DNA from: Asanoa iriomotensis
GTDB lineage: Bacteria > Actinomycetota > Actinomycetes > Mycobacteriales > Micromonosporaceae
DNA: 64,000 nucleotides
Assembly (NCBI RefSeq): GCF_016862515.1
Contig: NZ_BONC01000003.1
Span: forward strand, 62,001-126,000
Direction of reading: 5' to 3'
Below are positions 43,308 through 52,034 of the stretch, in pieces; position 1 is the first letter of the stretch, and each line of letters opens with the position of its first letter. Made by a program: the position numbers and the translations under genes. The notes under the pieces were generated by a model, which was not told the DNA's origin, did no database searches, and saw only the letters and a program-made list of their open reading frames with translations.

Positions 43308-44543
43308 TCACTGGGCCAGGGCCGGGGCGCGGCCGATGCCGAAGCGGTTGACGCTCTCCAGCAGCGATGCCCGGCGGCACCACGCGCGGGCCAGTTCGGG
43401 GTCGGCCGCGGTGGCGCGCAGTTCGGCGTAGTTGGCGGCGCGCCGGGCCGGGTCGCGTTCCATCATTCGCGCGGTGTTGCGTTTGGTGTCCGCCTGGACG
43501 TACTCGATGGCGACCTGGCGGCGGACGCGGTCGAACTCGTCGAGTTCGGCGTCGACGCCGTCCGGGCCGCGACGGAGGCGGGCGATCCGGCGGACGACGT
43601 CGATCGCGTCGTGGATGCCGCTGTTGAGGCCGACCCCGCCGAGCGGGCTGTTGACGTGCGCGGCGTCGCCGATCAGCACGACCCGGCCGGCCCGGAAGGT
43701 GGCCGCGACCCGCTGGTGCACGTTGTAGATCTGGAAGTCGTCGATCGGGTATCCCGCCGGGTTGGCGGCGATGCCCTGCAGGTGAGCCTGGATCGAGACC
43801 GGGTCGGTGGCGTCCTGCACGCTCTGGCCGGCCGGCACCGGATAGACGGCCCGCCACGACTCCGGCGTACGCAGCAGGAAGATCCATTCCTCGGGGTCGG
43901 CGACGTAGTTGACGTCGGCGATCCCGGGCAGCAGCGCCCGCAGGTCCGCCGACGTGCTCGCGATGACGAAGCGCTGCTCGTAGGTGAAGCCTTCGAACGG
44001 CACGCCGAGCAGGCTCCGGACCGTGCTGCGCGCTCCGTCGGCGCCGATGACGAAGGAGCCGCGGACCTCGTCCAGGCCCTGGTCGGTCTCGATGCCGACG
44101 GTCACGCCGTCGCCGTCCTGCCGGAGGGCGACCGCGCGCGCCCCGAACCGGACGACCACGTCGGGGCGAGCGGCCAGGCGGTCGGCGAGGATCCGCACCA
44201 GGCGCTGCTGGTTGAGCTGCAGCCGGAACGGGAACGGCGTCTCGCCGGCGAGCAGGCCGTAGTCGAACTCGGCGACCAGCCCGTCGGCCCGGTCGCGGAA
44301 CTGGTAGCGGGGAACCGCCAGGCCCTCGGCCCGCATCTGGTCGGCGACGCCGAGTTGGGCGAGCAACTCCAGCGTCGGCGGGTGGAACGTCGAGGCCCGC
44401 CAGTCGGTCTGCACCGTCGGCGTGGCCTCGACCAGGACGACGGGCAGGCCGGCGTCCGCGAGGGCGGCGGCCGCGGTCATCCCGACCGGTCCCCCGCCCA
44501 CGATCACGACGGGCGTCGACTTGGTGACCGCGGATGACTGCAT
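43308..44543 (-). CDS. FAD-dependent aromatic hydroxylase
   Basis: This 411-residue class A flavin monooxygenase has GGGPVGMTAAAALADAG (dinucleotide motif, about 16-32), FVIGADGARSTVR (DG motif, near 180) and RVVLIGDAAHVNSPLGGVGL (FAD ribityl motif, near 290). It hydroxylates an aromatic acid with NAD(P)H and O2; in this operon the expected product is a gentisate-like diol, as with 3-hydroxybenzoate 6-hydroxylase. Lacking a C-terminal thioredoxin-like domain, it is of the short form. Its ATG is only 60 bases from the divergent IclR gene. Confidence 0.88.
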   Translation of the reverse strand: MQSSAVTKSTPVVIVGGGPVGMTAAAALADAGLPVVLVEATPTVQTDWRASTFHPPTLELLAQLGVADQMRAEGLAVPRYQFRDRADGLVAEFDYGLLAGETPFPFRLQLNQQRLVRILADRLAARPDVVVRFGARAVALRQDGDGVTVGIETDQGLDEVRGSFVIGADGARSTVRSLLGVPFEGFTYEQRFVIASTSADLRALLPGIADVNYVADPEEWIFLLRTPESWRAVYPVPAGQSVQDATDPVSIQAHLQGIAANPAGYPIDDFQIYNVHQRVAATFRAGRVVLIGDAAHVNSPLGGVGLNSGIHDAIDVVRRIARLRRGPDGVDAELDEFDRVRRQVAIEYVQADTKRNTARMMERDPARRAANYAELRATAADPELARAWCRRASLLESVNRFGIGRAPALAQ

Positions 44544-44603
44544 GGCGCCGAATGTAAGCGCGCTATTCCGCTGATGAGAAGAGTTGTGGTAAACAATTCC
44601 TTC
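44544..44603. promoter_or_regulatory. Compact divergent control region between hydroxylase operon and iclR
   Basis: Sixty bases must hold both promoters. It contains the perfect palindrome AGCGCGCT within GAATGTAAGCGCGCTATTC, and the imperfect dyad TTGTGGTAAACAA close to the iclR start. Either could be the IclR operator. No clear -35/-10 pair is evident in either direction. Confidence 0.45.
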
Positions 44604-45389
44604 ATGTCGAACAGTCGTCTCGGAGTCGACCCGGTCATGTCCTCGGTCGACAACGCCCTGCTGCTGCTGCAGCTCGTCGGCCAGCGCAACGCGATCCGCG
44701 TCGCGGGCGCCGCGGACGAGCTGGGCGTGGCCCGCTCGACCGCACACCGGCTGCTCTCGACGCTCAAGAGCCGGGGCTTCGTGACCCAGGACCGGCCCAA
44801 CGGCACCTACCGGCCGGGGCCGGCGCTCTACGAGATCGCGCTCGCGGCGATCGGGCGCACCGACATCCGCCGGATCGTGCTGCCCGCGCTGCAGGAGCTG
44901 AGCCTGTCGACGCGGGAGACCGCCAGCCTGGTGTTCCTGGAGGGCAACCAGGTGCGGTTCATCGACTGCGTCGAGAGCCCGCGGTCGGTCCGCGTCGGCA
45001 GCCGCACCGGGGTCGTGCTCCCGGCCCACTGCACGGCGGCGGGCAAGGCCATCCTGGCGGCGCTGTCCGAGGCGGAGCTCGAGCGTCGCTACCCCGACCG
45101 GCGCCTGGAGGTCCGCACCGCCAACAGCATCGGCAACTGGGACGCGTTGCTGGCCGAGCTGGAGCGGGTGCGCGCCGACGGGCACGCGGTCAACGTCGGC
45201 GAGGGCGAGTCGGGCATCAGCGCGGTCGGGATGGCGGTGCCGGACCTGATCGGGGCGCCGCTGGCGGCCATCGCGGTCGCGGTGCCGACGACCCGGATGC
45301 CCACACAGGAGGCCGGCGACGAGTTCGCGCCCCTGATTTTCGCCGCCCGGAGCGAGATCATCCGGCGCCTTCGCCAGGAGGAGGTATGA
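44604..45389 (+). CDS. IclR family transcriptional regulator
   Basis: This 261-residue regulator has an N-terminal winged helix (about 12-75, MSSVDNALLLLQLVGQRNAI, RVAGAADELGVARSTAHRLL) and a C-terminal effector domain (about 90-255) with TGVVLPAHCTAAGKAILAAL and GISAVGMAVPD, typical of IclR proteins that sense aromatic acids. It diverges from the hydroxylase operon and is followed by the Rieske operon, so it may control both. Confidence 0.92.
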   Translation: MSNSRLGVDPVMSSVDNALLLLQLVGQRNAIRVAGAADELGVARSTAHRLLSTLKSRGFVTQDRPNGTYRPGPALYEIALAAIGRTDIRRIVLPALQELSLSTRETASLVFLEGNQVRFIDCVESPRSVRVGSRTGVVLPAHCTAAGKAILAALSEAELERRYPDRRLEVRTANSIGNWDALLAELERVRADGHAVNVGEGESGISAVGMAVPDLIGAPLAAIAVAVPTTRMPTQEAGDEFAPLIFAARSEIIRRLRQEEV

Positions 45390-45434
45390 CCCTGAGCTAG
45401 GACATCAATAGCGAACGATTTAGGCAACCTGAAC

Positions 45435-45488
45435 GTCAACTGGAATGTTGACAATCTCTTGACCGATCGCCGAGTGGCTCCCTAGCGT
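45435..45488 (+). promoter_or_regulatory. Rieske operon promoter with upstream palindrome
   Basis: TTGACC (45459-45464) and TAGCGT (45483-45488) are 18 bases apart, and the start codon follows at 45542 after AAGGAG. Immediately upstream is GTCAAC-TGGAAT-GTTGAC (45435-45452), a dyad with perfect 6-bp arms that would suit an activator or repressor (IclR or GntR). The repeat continues into TTGACAAT, a string also found in the gntR-galB intergenic region. Confidence 0.6.
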
Positions 45489-45541
45489 GAGCAACCAAGC
45501 CACAGGTGGAACAGCGGCGACATCGGTCAAGGAGATAAGCG

Positions 45542-46666
45542 ATGGTCTATTCGGTTCCAGTGACGAGCGTGGGTCCCGGCACCCCGGCCGGCCAGGTGCT
45601 CCGGCAGTCGTGGCACCCGATCGGCGTGTCCGCGGATCTCGTGCCGGGCAAGGCCCGACCGCTGCGCATCCTGGGTGAGGAGTTCACCCTCTATCGTGGA
45701 CACAGCGGCAAGCCGTTCATCGTCGGCTCCCGATGCGCCCACCGCTACACCTGGCTGCACACCGGCTGGGTCGAGGAAGACAGCATCCGCTGCTTCTACC
45801 ACGGCTGGAAGTACGACGGCACGGGCCAGTGCGTCGAGATGCCCGCCGAGACCGAGGCCTTCGCCAAGAAGATCAGGATTCCCCGCTACCGGGCGGTCGA
45901 CTACGCCGGCCTGATCTTCGGCTACTTCGGCGACGAGGACGTCCCACCGCCGATGTGGAGCTTCCCGCAGTTCGACGACCCCGACAACCACCTGGTCTCC
46001 AGCATCCGCCCGCCGGGCGTGTGGCCGATGAACTACTTCCAGGCCCTGGAGAACGGTGTCGACCCGGTGCACACCGCGTTCGTGCACAGCAAGAGCGAGC
46101 CGCACTGGAACGGCGTGCCCGAGGTCGACGGCATCGAGACCGACGAGGGCCTCGAGATCACCGCCACCCGGGTGAACCACGACGGGGTCAAGGACGTGCG
46201 CGTGACGCACTACTTCTTCCCCAACCTCTCCCGGATCACCATCTACCTGGTCTCCGGTGAGGACCACCAGTTCAACCACTACATCTGGTTCGTGCCGATC
46301 GACGACGAGAACACCCTCATGATCAGCAACACGGTGATCCCCAAGCACCTCGTCCCACAGGTGCCGGGCTTCATCAAGGGCGCCGGCCGCGGTTGGTCGG
46401 AGAACTCCCACCACGAGCTGATGAACGCGGAACGCGGCCCGGAGAGCGTGACCGAAGAGGACTACACCGCGATGGTCGGGCAGGGCCGCGTGGCCGACCG
46501 CACCAACGAGCGGCTGGGCCGGTCCGACCGCGTCGTGATCAAGCTACGCCACATCTGGACCCGCAAGATCGAGTCGCTCGAACCCCGCGGTGCCGGTGTT
46601 CCCGACCTCGCCGCCGGCCAGTCCCGCCCGCTGACCGGCCGCAACGAGGTCCCACACAACGACTAG
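45542..46666 (+). CDS. Rieske non-haem iron aromatic oxygenase, large subunit
   Basis: This 374-residue oxygenase has a Rieske [2Fe-2S] site Cys65-x-His67 and Cys84-x2-His87 (SRCAHRYTWLHTG, CFYHGWK) and a mononuclear iron site with Asp174, His177 and His182 (NGVDPVHTAFVH). Length and sequence style match the phthalate dioxygenase/vanillate O-demethylase (VanA) group of one-subunit oxygenases rather than the two-subunit naphthalene type. It needs a reductase; the PDR/VanB-like protein at 40353-41345 fits. It is the first gene of a seven-gene operon with an importer. Substrate could be a methoxylated or carboxylated aromatic. Confidence 0.92.
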   Translation: MVYSVPVTSVGPGTPAGQVLRQSWHPIGVSADLVPGKARPLRILGEEFTLYRGHSGKPFIVGSRCAHRYTWLHTGWVEEDSIRCFYHGWKYDGTGQCVEMPAETEAFAKKIRIPRYRAVDYAGLIFGYFGDEDVPPPMWSFPQFDDPDNHLVSSIRPPGVWPMNYFQALENGVDPVHTAFVHSKSEPHWNGVPEVDGIETDEGLEITATRVNHDGVKDVRVTHYFFPNLSRITIYLVSGEDHQFNHYIWFVPIDDENTLMISNTVIPKHLVPQVPGFIKGAGRGWSENSHHELMNAERGPESVTEEDYTAMVGQGRVADRTNERLGRSDRVVIKLRHIWTRKIESLEPRGAGVPDLAAGQSRPLTGRNEVPHND

Positions 46667-46704
46667 CTCCACCCCCCACCATCCCCCTCACCAAAGGTCG
46701 TTCG

Positions 46705-47805
46705 ATGAGAGCGAAGAACGCACTGAAGACATGTGCCGTGGCGGTGGCGACGATCCTGCTCGCGGCCGCGTGCGGCAGTGGAGACGACTCCGGTGGCGGC
46801 TCCGCCGACACCGCCGGGCTCGACCTGACCAAACCGCCGACCTCCACCACCACCGTCAAGGTCGGCGTGCTGGGCCTGGTCGCCGATGCGCCCTTCTTCG
46901 TCGCCGACACCCTCGGCTACTTCAAGGACCAGGGCATCACCGTCGACTTCCAGACCTTCCAATCCGGCGCCGACATGATTCCGGCCATCGCGAGCGGACA
47001 GCTCGACGTCGGCTGGGGCCAGTACACCGCCGGCCTGTTCAACGCCTTCGGCCGCGGCATCGACGTCAAGCTCGTCGCCAGCGCCGGCAGCGTCGACACC
47101 AACACCACCAGCGGCCTGTACGTGAGCACCCGCTCCGGCCTCCAGCCCGGTGACGTGGCCGGGTTGGCCGGCAAGAAGCTGGCCGTCAACGGCCAAGGGC
47201 TCGGCGCGCAGGCGTACCTGCACATGATGCTCAAGAAGAACGGCGTCGACGACAAGGCCGTCAAGGTCGAGATCCTCTCGCTGCCGAACCAGGTCGCCGC
47301 GCTCGCCAGCGGGTCCATCGACGGCGCGTTCCTCGTCGACCCGCTCACCGGCGCGGTCGTCGGGCAGGGCACGGGCAAGAAGTTCGCCACGAACTACGAG
47401 ATGGCCGGCGGCACCGAGCACCAGATCGCCGGCGTGCTCTACTCGCCGCAGTTCTCGGGCAAGACCGAGACCGCCAGCCGGTTCATGATGGCGTACCTGA
47501 AGGCCTCGGACCTGGTCAACAAGGCCTTCGGCGACAAGGACCCGACCGCGCTGCAGGACGTCGCCAAGGGCCTGATGGCGCACGTGCAGACGGTCAAGAG
47601 CGCCGACGCGCTCAAGGGCTACTACGTCACCGGCGGCGCCGCCGACGTCGACACCGCCTCGATCCAGATGTTCCTCGACGCCTTCAAGGAGCTGGGCCTC
47701 GTCACCGCGCCGAACGTCGACTTCAAGAAGTACATCGACGCCTCGTTCGGCGAGGCGGCCCAGCGGGCGCTCGGCGCGACCGCCGGCTCGGCCAGCGGAG
47801 GCTGA
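46705..47805 (+). CDS. ABC transporter substrate-binding lipoprotein (SsuA/NMT1-like)
   Basis: This 366-residue binding protein has a lipobox LLAAAC with Cys23 as lipidation site. It belongs to the SsuA/TauA/NMT1 type: VKVGVLGLVADAPFFVADTL, GYFKDQGITVDF, MIPAIASGQLDVGWGQYTAG and KLAVNGQGLGAQAYLHMML. Relatives bind sulphonates, nitrate, pyrimidine precursors and, in catabolic loci, aromatic acids such as phthalate. Start ATG follows AAAGG with nine bases. It lies 38 bases after the Rieske gene and before its ATPase and permease. Confidence 0.9.
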   Translation: MRAKNALKTCAVAVATILLAAACGSGDDSGGGSADTAGLDLTKPPTSTTTVKVGVLGLVADAPFFVADTLGYFKDQGITVDFQTFQSGADMIPAIASGQLDVGWGQYTAGLFNAFGRGIDVKLVASAGSVDTNTTSGLYVSTRSGLQPGDVAGLAGKKLAVNGQGLGAQAYLHMMLKKNGVDDKAVKVEILSLPNQVAALASGSIDGAFLVDPLTGAVVGQGTGKKFATNYEMAGGTEHQIAGVLYSPQFSGKTETASRFMMAYLKASDLVNKAFGDKDPTALQDVAKGLMAHVQTVKSADALKGYYVTGGAADVDTASIQMFLDAFKELGLVTAPNVDFKKYIDASFGEAAQRALGATAGSASGG

Positions 47806-47811
47806 CGACCT

Positions 47812-48621
47812 GTGGAACGCACGATGAGCGGGTACGCGATCGAGGGCACGGGACTCGGCAAGTCGTTCGCCGTCGGCCGGCGCGAGGTGAAGGCGTTCGC
47901 GGGCATCGACCTGCGGGTCGGGCATGGCGAGTTCCTCGCGATCCTGGGCGCCTCCGGCGGCGGCAAGACGACGCTGCTGCGGGTCCTGGCCCGGCTCGAG
48001 GAGCACACCGAGGGCCAGCTCGTCGTGCGGGCCACGAACAGCGGTTCGGGACGGCCGCCGTCCGCGACGGTCTTCCAGGAACCGTCCGCGTTTCCGTGGA
48101 TGTCCGTGCGCAGGAACATCGCGTACGGCATGTGGGCCGTCGGGGTCAGCCGGGCGGAGCAGCGCCGGGAGGTGGATCGGCTCCTCGAGATGGTGGGACT
48201 GACCGCCTTCGCGGACGCGTACCCGCACGAGCTCTCCGGCGGCATGAAACAGCGCGTCGCCGTGGCCCGCGCGCTTGCCGTCGGTTCCGAGATCCTGTTC
48301 ATGGACGAGCCGTTCGGCCTGCTCGACGAGCAGACCCGGCTCGCCCTCCAGCAGGACCTGATCCGCATCTGGGAGCAGACCCGCAAGACGATCGTGTTCG
48401 TCACGCACTCGATCCAGGAGGCGATCGTGCTCGCCGACCGGGTGCTGGTGATGAGCTCGCGACCCGGGCGGATCGTGCTCTCCCGCGAGGTGCCGTTCGG
48501 GCGCCCGCGAAACGCCTTCGACCTGGGCCGGGACCCGGCCTTCGCGGAGCTCGCCGCCGACCTGCACGATGCGCTGGTCGGCGGCGGGCATGACAACGCC
48601 AAACAGGGGAGCGACGCATGA
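47812..48621 (+). CDS. ABC transporter ATP-binding protein (SsuB/TauB-like)
   Basis: This 269-residue ATPase has Walker A GASGGGKTT, Q-loop VFQEPSAFPWMSVRRN, signature LSGGMKQRVAVARALA, Walker B ILFMDEPFGLLDEQTR and switch FVTHSIQEA. GTG at 47812 has GGAGG at ten bases and is preferred; an in-frame ATG four codons later lacks a site. The stop overlaps the permease start (ATGA). Confidence 0.93.
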   Translation: MERTMSGYAIEGTGLGKSFAVGRREVKAFAGIDLRVGHGEFLAILGASGGGKTTLLRVLARLEEHTEGQLVVRATNSGSGRPPSATVFQEPSAFPWMSVRRNIAYGMWAVGVSRAEQRREVDRLLEMVGLTAFADAYPHELSGGMKQRVAVARALAVGSEILFMDEPFGLLDEQTRLALQQDLIRIWEQTRKTIVFVTHSIQEAIVLADRVLVMSSRPGRIVLSREVPFGRPRNAFDLGRDPAFAELAADLHDALVGGGHDNAKQGSDA

Positions 48622-49475
48622 GCCGGGTGAAGGCACCGGCCCCACCGTTGGGCGCCGAGGCGCGCGAGGTCGCCTACCCGGCCAAGCCGCTGGACCTGCG
48701 GGAGGTCGCGCGCCGCTACCGGCGCACGCAGTACGTCAACCTGGCCATGCCGTTCGTGCTCCTCGCCCTCTGGCAGGTGCTCGCGGAGGCCGGCGCGCTC
48801 GACCCGCGCTTCTTCTCCGCGCCGACGACGATCGTCCGCACACTGTGGACGATGGCCGGCGACGGCGCGCTGTGGACGGCGATCGGCGCGACCGGGCAGC
48901 GGGCGCTGATCGGCTTCGTGATCGGCGCTGTCGCCGGCGCGCTCATCGGCGTCGCGGCGGCCCGGTCGTGGATCGTGCGGGCCGTGGTCAACCCGATCGT
49001 CGCGGCCACGTACCCGGTGCCGAAGATCGCCCTGTTGCCCGTGCTCCTGCTCATCTTCGGCACCGGCGACACGAGCATCTACCTCGTGGTCGCCATCTCG
49101 GTGTTCTACGTCGTGCTGATGAACACGGTGGCCGGGGTCAGCAACATCCCGGTGATCTTCCAGGACGTGGCGCGGACGCTGGACGTGAAGGGCTACCGCT
49201 ACCTGCGGACCATCGCGATCCCGGGTGCCCTGCCGGTGATCTTCGCGTCCCTGCGCACCTCGTGGGGCATCGCGCTGGTCATCGACGTCGCCGCCGAGTT
49301 CACCAGCTCCGACACCGGCCTCGGCCGGATGATCCTCAACTCCTGGCAGGTCTTCGACATCGACTCGATGTACGCCGGCCTGGTCGTCACCGCTCTGCTC
49401 GGCTGGCTGAGCTTCCTCGTCATCGACCTGCTCGAACGGGTGCTGATCCCGTGGCGGCGCGGGGTGGACGGGTGA
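48618..49475 (+). CDS. ABC transporter permease (SsuC/TauC-like)
   Basis: This 285-residue membrane protein has six helices and the EAA loop in VARTLDVKGYRYLRTIAIPG. Characteristic segments include LWQVLAEAGALDPRFFSAPT and AATYPVPKIALLPVLLLIFG, both typical of the nitrate/sulphonate/taurine permease family. It starts within ATGA of the ATPase gene and ends within GTGA of the hydrolase gene, so the three are translationally coupled. Confidence 0.93.
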   Translation: MSRVKAPAPPLGAEAREVAYPAKPLDLREVARRYRRTQYVNLAMPFVLLALWQVLAEAGALDPRFFSAPTTIVRTLWTMAGDGALWTAIGATGQRALIGFVIGAVAGALIGVAAARSWIVRAVVNPIVAATYPVPKIALLPVLLLIFGTGDTSIYLVVAISVFYVVLMNTVAGVSNIPVIFQDVARTLDVKGYRYLRTIAIPGALPVIFASLRTSWGIALVIDVAAEFTSSDTGLGRMILNSWQVFDIDSMYAGLVVTALLGWLSFLVIDLLERVLIPWRRGVDG

Positions 49476-50266
49476 GCCTCACCTTTCCGGGAGCCGGCGG
49501 CCGCGCCGTGCCCGCGGACCTGGTGGTGCCGACCGGTGCCACCGCACCGCCGCTGGTCGTGTTGGTCCACGGTGGAGGGTGGCGGGTAGGGTCGCGCACC
49601 GACTACGCCGGCTGGGCCAGCACGCTGGTCGACCACGGCCTCGCCACCCTATCGATCGACTACACCCTCGCGACGCCGGGCGCGCCGTCCTGGCCGGCGG
49701 CGCTCGACGACGTGGTCGGTGCGTTCGCGTTCGTCCGCGCCCACGGCCGCGCGCTCGGCGTCGACCGCGACCGGCTCGGCGTGCTGGCGACCTCGGCCGG
49801 TGCTCACCTGAGCGCCACGGCCGTGCTCAGCGCCGACACCGGCGTCGCGGCGGCGGTGCTCGTCAACGGCGTCTACGACCTGCGCGCCCAGCACGACGCC
49901 TCGGCGGCGCGGGGCGGACCGAACTCCGTCGGCGGCCTGATCGGCGCGTCACCGCAGGAGGCACCGGCGAGCTATGCCGCCGCGTCACCTGTGGCGCTGG
50001 CCCCCGCGACCGACCGGGCGGCTGGCGTGGCCTGGACGTTGGTCTACGGCGAGCGGGACCCGGTCGTGCCGCCGACCCAGTCCGAGGCGTTCGCCGGCGT
50101 GTTGCGGGGACGCGCCGCCGACGTGCGCACGGTGCCGGTGCCGGAGGAGACCCATCACTGGAACACCACGACGCCGGTCGACGCGGGTGCCAACCTCGTG
50201 ATCCGCGACCTCGTGCTCGACCGCCTGGGCCGCGCGCTGGGCGGTCACGTCATAGATTTACCGTAA
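49472..50266 (+). CDS. Alpha/beta hydrolase with HGGGW motif (esterase/arylformamidase-like)
   Basis: This 264-residue protein starts at a GTG overlapping the permease stop. It has LVVLVHGGGWRVGSRTDYAG (oxyanion HGGGW), TSAGAHLSATAVL with nucleophile Ser in the GxSAGxx-like elbow (here ATSAGAH), a late Asp (YGERDPVVPP) and His in EETHHWN. The motif set fits hormone-sensitive-lipase-like esterases and kynurenine formamidase-like amidases. Its operon position suggests it opens an ester or amide of the aromatic substrate. No signal peptide is seen, so it acts in the cytosol. Confidence 0.85.
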   Translation: MSLTFPGAGGRAVPADLVVPTGATAPPLVVLVHGGGWRVGSRTDYAGWASTLVDHGLATLSIDYTLATPGAPSWPAALDDVVGAFAFVRAHGRALGVDRDRLGVLATSAGAHLSATAVLSADTGVAAAVLVNGVYDLRAQHDASAARGGPNSVGGLIGASPQEAPASYAAASPVALAPATDRAAGVAWTLVYGERDPVVPPTQSEAFAGVLRGRAADVRTVPVPEETHHWNTTTPVDAGANLVIRDLVLDRLGRALGGHVIDLP

Positions 50267-50294
50267 CCGATCAGTGAGAGAAAGCGACCTCGCG

Positions 50295-51017
50295 ATGACG
50301 ACTTACGTGCTGGTGCACGGTGCCTGGCATGGTGCCTGGTGCTGGCGCCCGGTGGCCGACCGGTTGCGGGCCGCCGGCCACGAGGTGGTGACACCGACGC
50401 TGACCGGCCTGGCCGAGCGCGCCCACCTCACCGCCGGCGTCGACCTGTCCACGCACGTGCGGGACGTCTCGGCGGCGGTGGAGTTCGACGATCTCCGCGA
50501 CGTCGTCCTGGTCGGACACAGCTACGCGGGCATGGTGGTCAGCGGTGTCGCCGCCGCGATACCGCAACGGCTGCGCCGCCTCGTCATCGTCGACGGGTTC
50601 CTGCCCGACGCGGGCCAGCCCGCGATCGACCTGCTTCCGCCGCATGCCGCCGCGCACTACCGCGAGTCGGCGGCGCCCGACGCCGCCGGCGTGTGGCTGA
50701 TCCCGCCGCGACCGCTGGCCAACCTGGGTGTCACCGACCCGGCCGCGGTGGCGGCGATCACGCCCAGGCTCACCCCGCATCCACTGCAGACCTACCTCGA
50801 CGGCTCGCCCGGTGACGCGGCGTCGCTGACCGTGTCCGGCGCCTACGTGCTCTGTGCGGGCTGGAACACGCCGTTCGGCGCCTTCGCCGACAAGGCCGAG
50901 CGGCTCGGCTGGCCGGTCGCACGCATCCCGGCGGACCACGAGGTGCCGTTGACCAACCCGGACCTGCTCGCCGCGAGCTTGCTGGCGGCGGCCGATCGCA
51001 CGGAGGCACCCGCGTGA
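50295..51017 (+). CDS. Alpha/beta hydrolase (methylesterase/hydroxynitrile lyase-like)
   Basis: This 240-residue protein has TTYVLVHGAWHGAWCW at the N-terminus, PTLTGLAERAHL, the elbow GHSYAGM with catalytic Ser (about residue 77), and ADHEVPLTNPD with the His. This is the signature of the plant-type methylesterase/hydroxynitrile lyase group, widespread as small esterases in actinobacteria. The ATG start (MTTYVLVHG) follows GAGAGAAAG. It overlaps the muconolactone-isomerase-like gene by four bases. Substrate is probably a small ester or enol lactone made in this pathway. Confidence 0.85.
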   Translation: MTTYVLVHGAWHGAWCWRPVADRLRAAGHEVVTPTLTGLAERAHLTAGVDLSTHVRDVSAAVEFDDLRDVVLVGHSYAGMVVSGVAAAIPQRLRRLVIVDGFLPDAGQPAIDLLPPHAAAHYRESAAPDAAGVWLIPPRPLANLGVTDPAAVAAITPRLTPHPLQTYLDGSPGDAASLTVSGAYVLCAGWNTPFGAFADKAERLGWPVARIPADHEVPLTNPDLLAASLLAAADRTEAPA

Positions 51018-51304
51018 ACGAGTTTCTGGTGCGCCAGTCCAACCGGCTGCCCGCCACGCCCGAGGGCAAGGAACTGCGCCAGCGCCTGCAGCCGCTCGAA
51101 CGCCAGCGTGCGCAGGAGCTTCGCGACGCGGGCATTCTCGTGCGGCTGTGGCGGGTGCCCGGCACACGCGACTCCATCGGCCTCTACCAGGCGGCCGACG
51201 CGACCGCGCTGCACGAGGCGCTCGCGTCGCTGCCGATGTTCCCGTGGATGGAGATCTCGGTGGAGGCCCTCGCCACGCACCCGCAGGAACAACGCCCGGG
51301 CTGA
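51014..51304 (+). CDS. Muconolactone delta-isomerase-like protein
   Basis: This 96-residue protein has the fold and length of CatC: MNEFLVRQSNRLPATPEG, a central helix ERQRAQELRDAGILVRLWRV, then SIGLYQAADATALHEALASL and PMFPWMEISVEALATHP. CatC isomerises muconolactone in the beta-ketoadipate pathway, but no other gene of that pathway is in the window. The reaction may therefore differ; double-bond or keto-enol isomerisation of a ring-cleavage product is the obvious alternative. The GTG start overlaps the stop of the hydrolase gene (GTGA). It is the last gene of the Rieske operon. Confidence 0.85.
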   Translation: MNEFLVRQSNRLPATPEGKELRQRLQPLERQRAQELRDAGILVRLWRVPGTRDSIGLYQAADATALHEALASLPMFPWMEISVEALATHPQEQRPG

Positions 51305-51308
51305 GCCG

Positions 51309-51989
51309 TCAGCCGTGCAGGGCCGGCAGCGACTCGGGCAGCTGGCTGATCGCCTCGACGACGCTCTCCAGGTGCTCACGCATGAGGTGTTCGGCCAGAT
51401 CGGACTGACCGGCCGCGACAGCCTTGATCACGCCGAGGTGTTCCTTGAGGCCGACGACCGGCCGGCCCGGCAGCAGGGCGACGCTGAACTGGTAGCGGAC
51501 GCTGCGGAAGCGCAGCCGGTTGAGCAGGTCGGCCGCGGTGTGCTGGCCCGACAGCTCGCGGATGCGCAGGTGCACGTCCTGGCTGACCTGGCTGTAGGTC
51601 ATGATGTCGCCACGCTTCACCGCGGCCTGCATGGTCGCGCCGAGCTCACGCAGCTCCTTGCGCTCGGCCGCGCTGGCGTTGGCGGCGGCGCGGCGGGCAC
51701 ACAGTCCTTCGAGGACCGCGCGGACCTCGGTGATCTCGATCGCCTCGGCCTTGGAGACCGGGCGCACCCGGGCGCCCCTGTTGGCCTCGCTCACCGCGAG
51801 CCCTTCGTTGCCCAGCAACGCGAGCGCCTGCCGCACGGTGCCACGGGAGGCCGAGAACCGTTGCGACAGCTCGCTTTCGATGAGCCGCTGCCCAGGGTTG
51901 AACTCGCCGGCGACGATCGCCTCGCGGATCGCGTGCACCACGGAAGCGGTGTCCTGCAGGCGTTCTGTCTGGCGCGGCGTCGTCGTCAC
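51309..51989 (-). CDS. GntR family transcriptional regulator (FCD subfamily)
   Basis: This 226-residue protein has an N-terminal winged helix (about 15-80, ESELSQRFSASRGTVRQALA) and an FCD domain (about 90-220) with DVHLRIRELSG and KEHLGVIKAVAAGQ, which contribute metal-binding His residues. It starts at GTG with GGGAGGA at seven bases. It diverges from the GalB-GalC-GalA-like operon and is convergent, by four bases, with the Rieske operon, so it probably controls gallate-type ring cleavage in response to a pathway acid. Confidence 0.9.
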   Translation of the reverse strand: MTTTPRQTERLQDTASVVHAIREAIVAGEFNPGQRLIESELSQRFSASRGTVRQALALLGNEGLAVSEANRGARVRPVSKAEAIEITEVRAVLEGLCARRAAANASAAERKELRELGATMQAAVKRGDIMTYSQVSQDVHLRIRELSGQHTAADLLNRLRFRSVRYQFSVALLPGRPVVGLKEHLGVIKAVAAGQSDLAEHLMREHLESVVEAISQLPESLPALHG

Positions 51990-52034
51990 GTCGTCGTCCT
52001 CCCATTGCGTACAGCGGAATTGCTAACGATTCTA

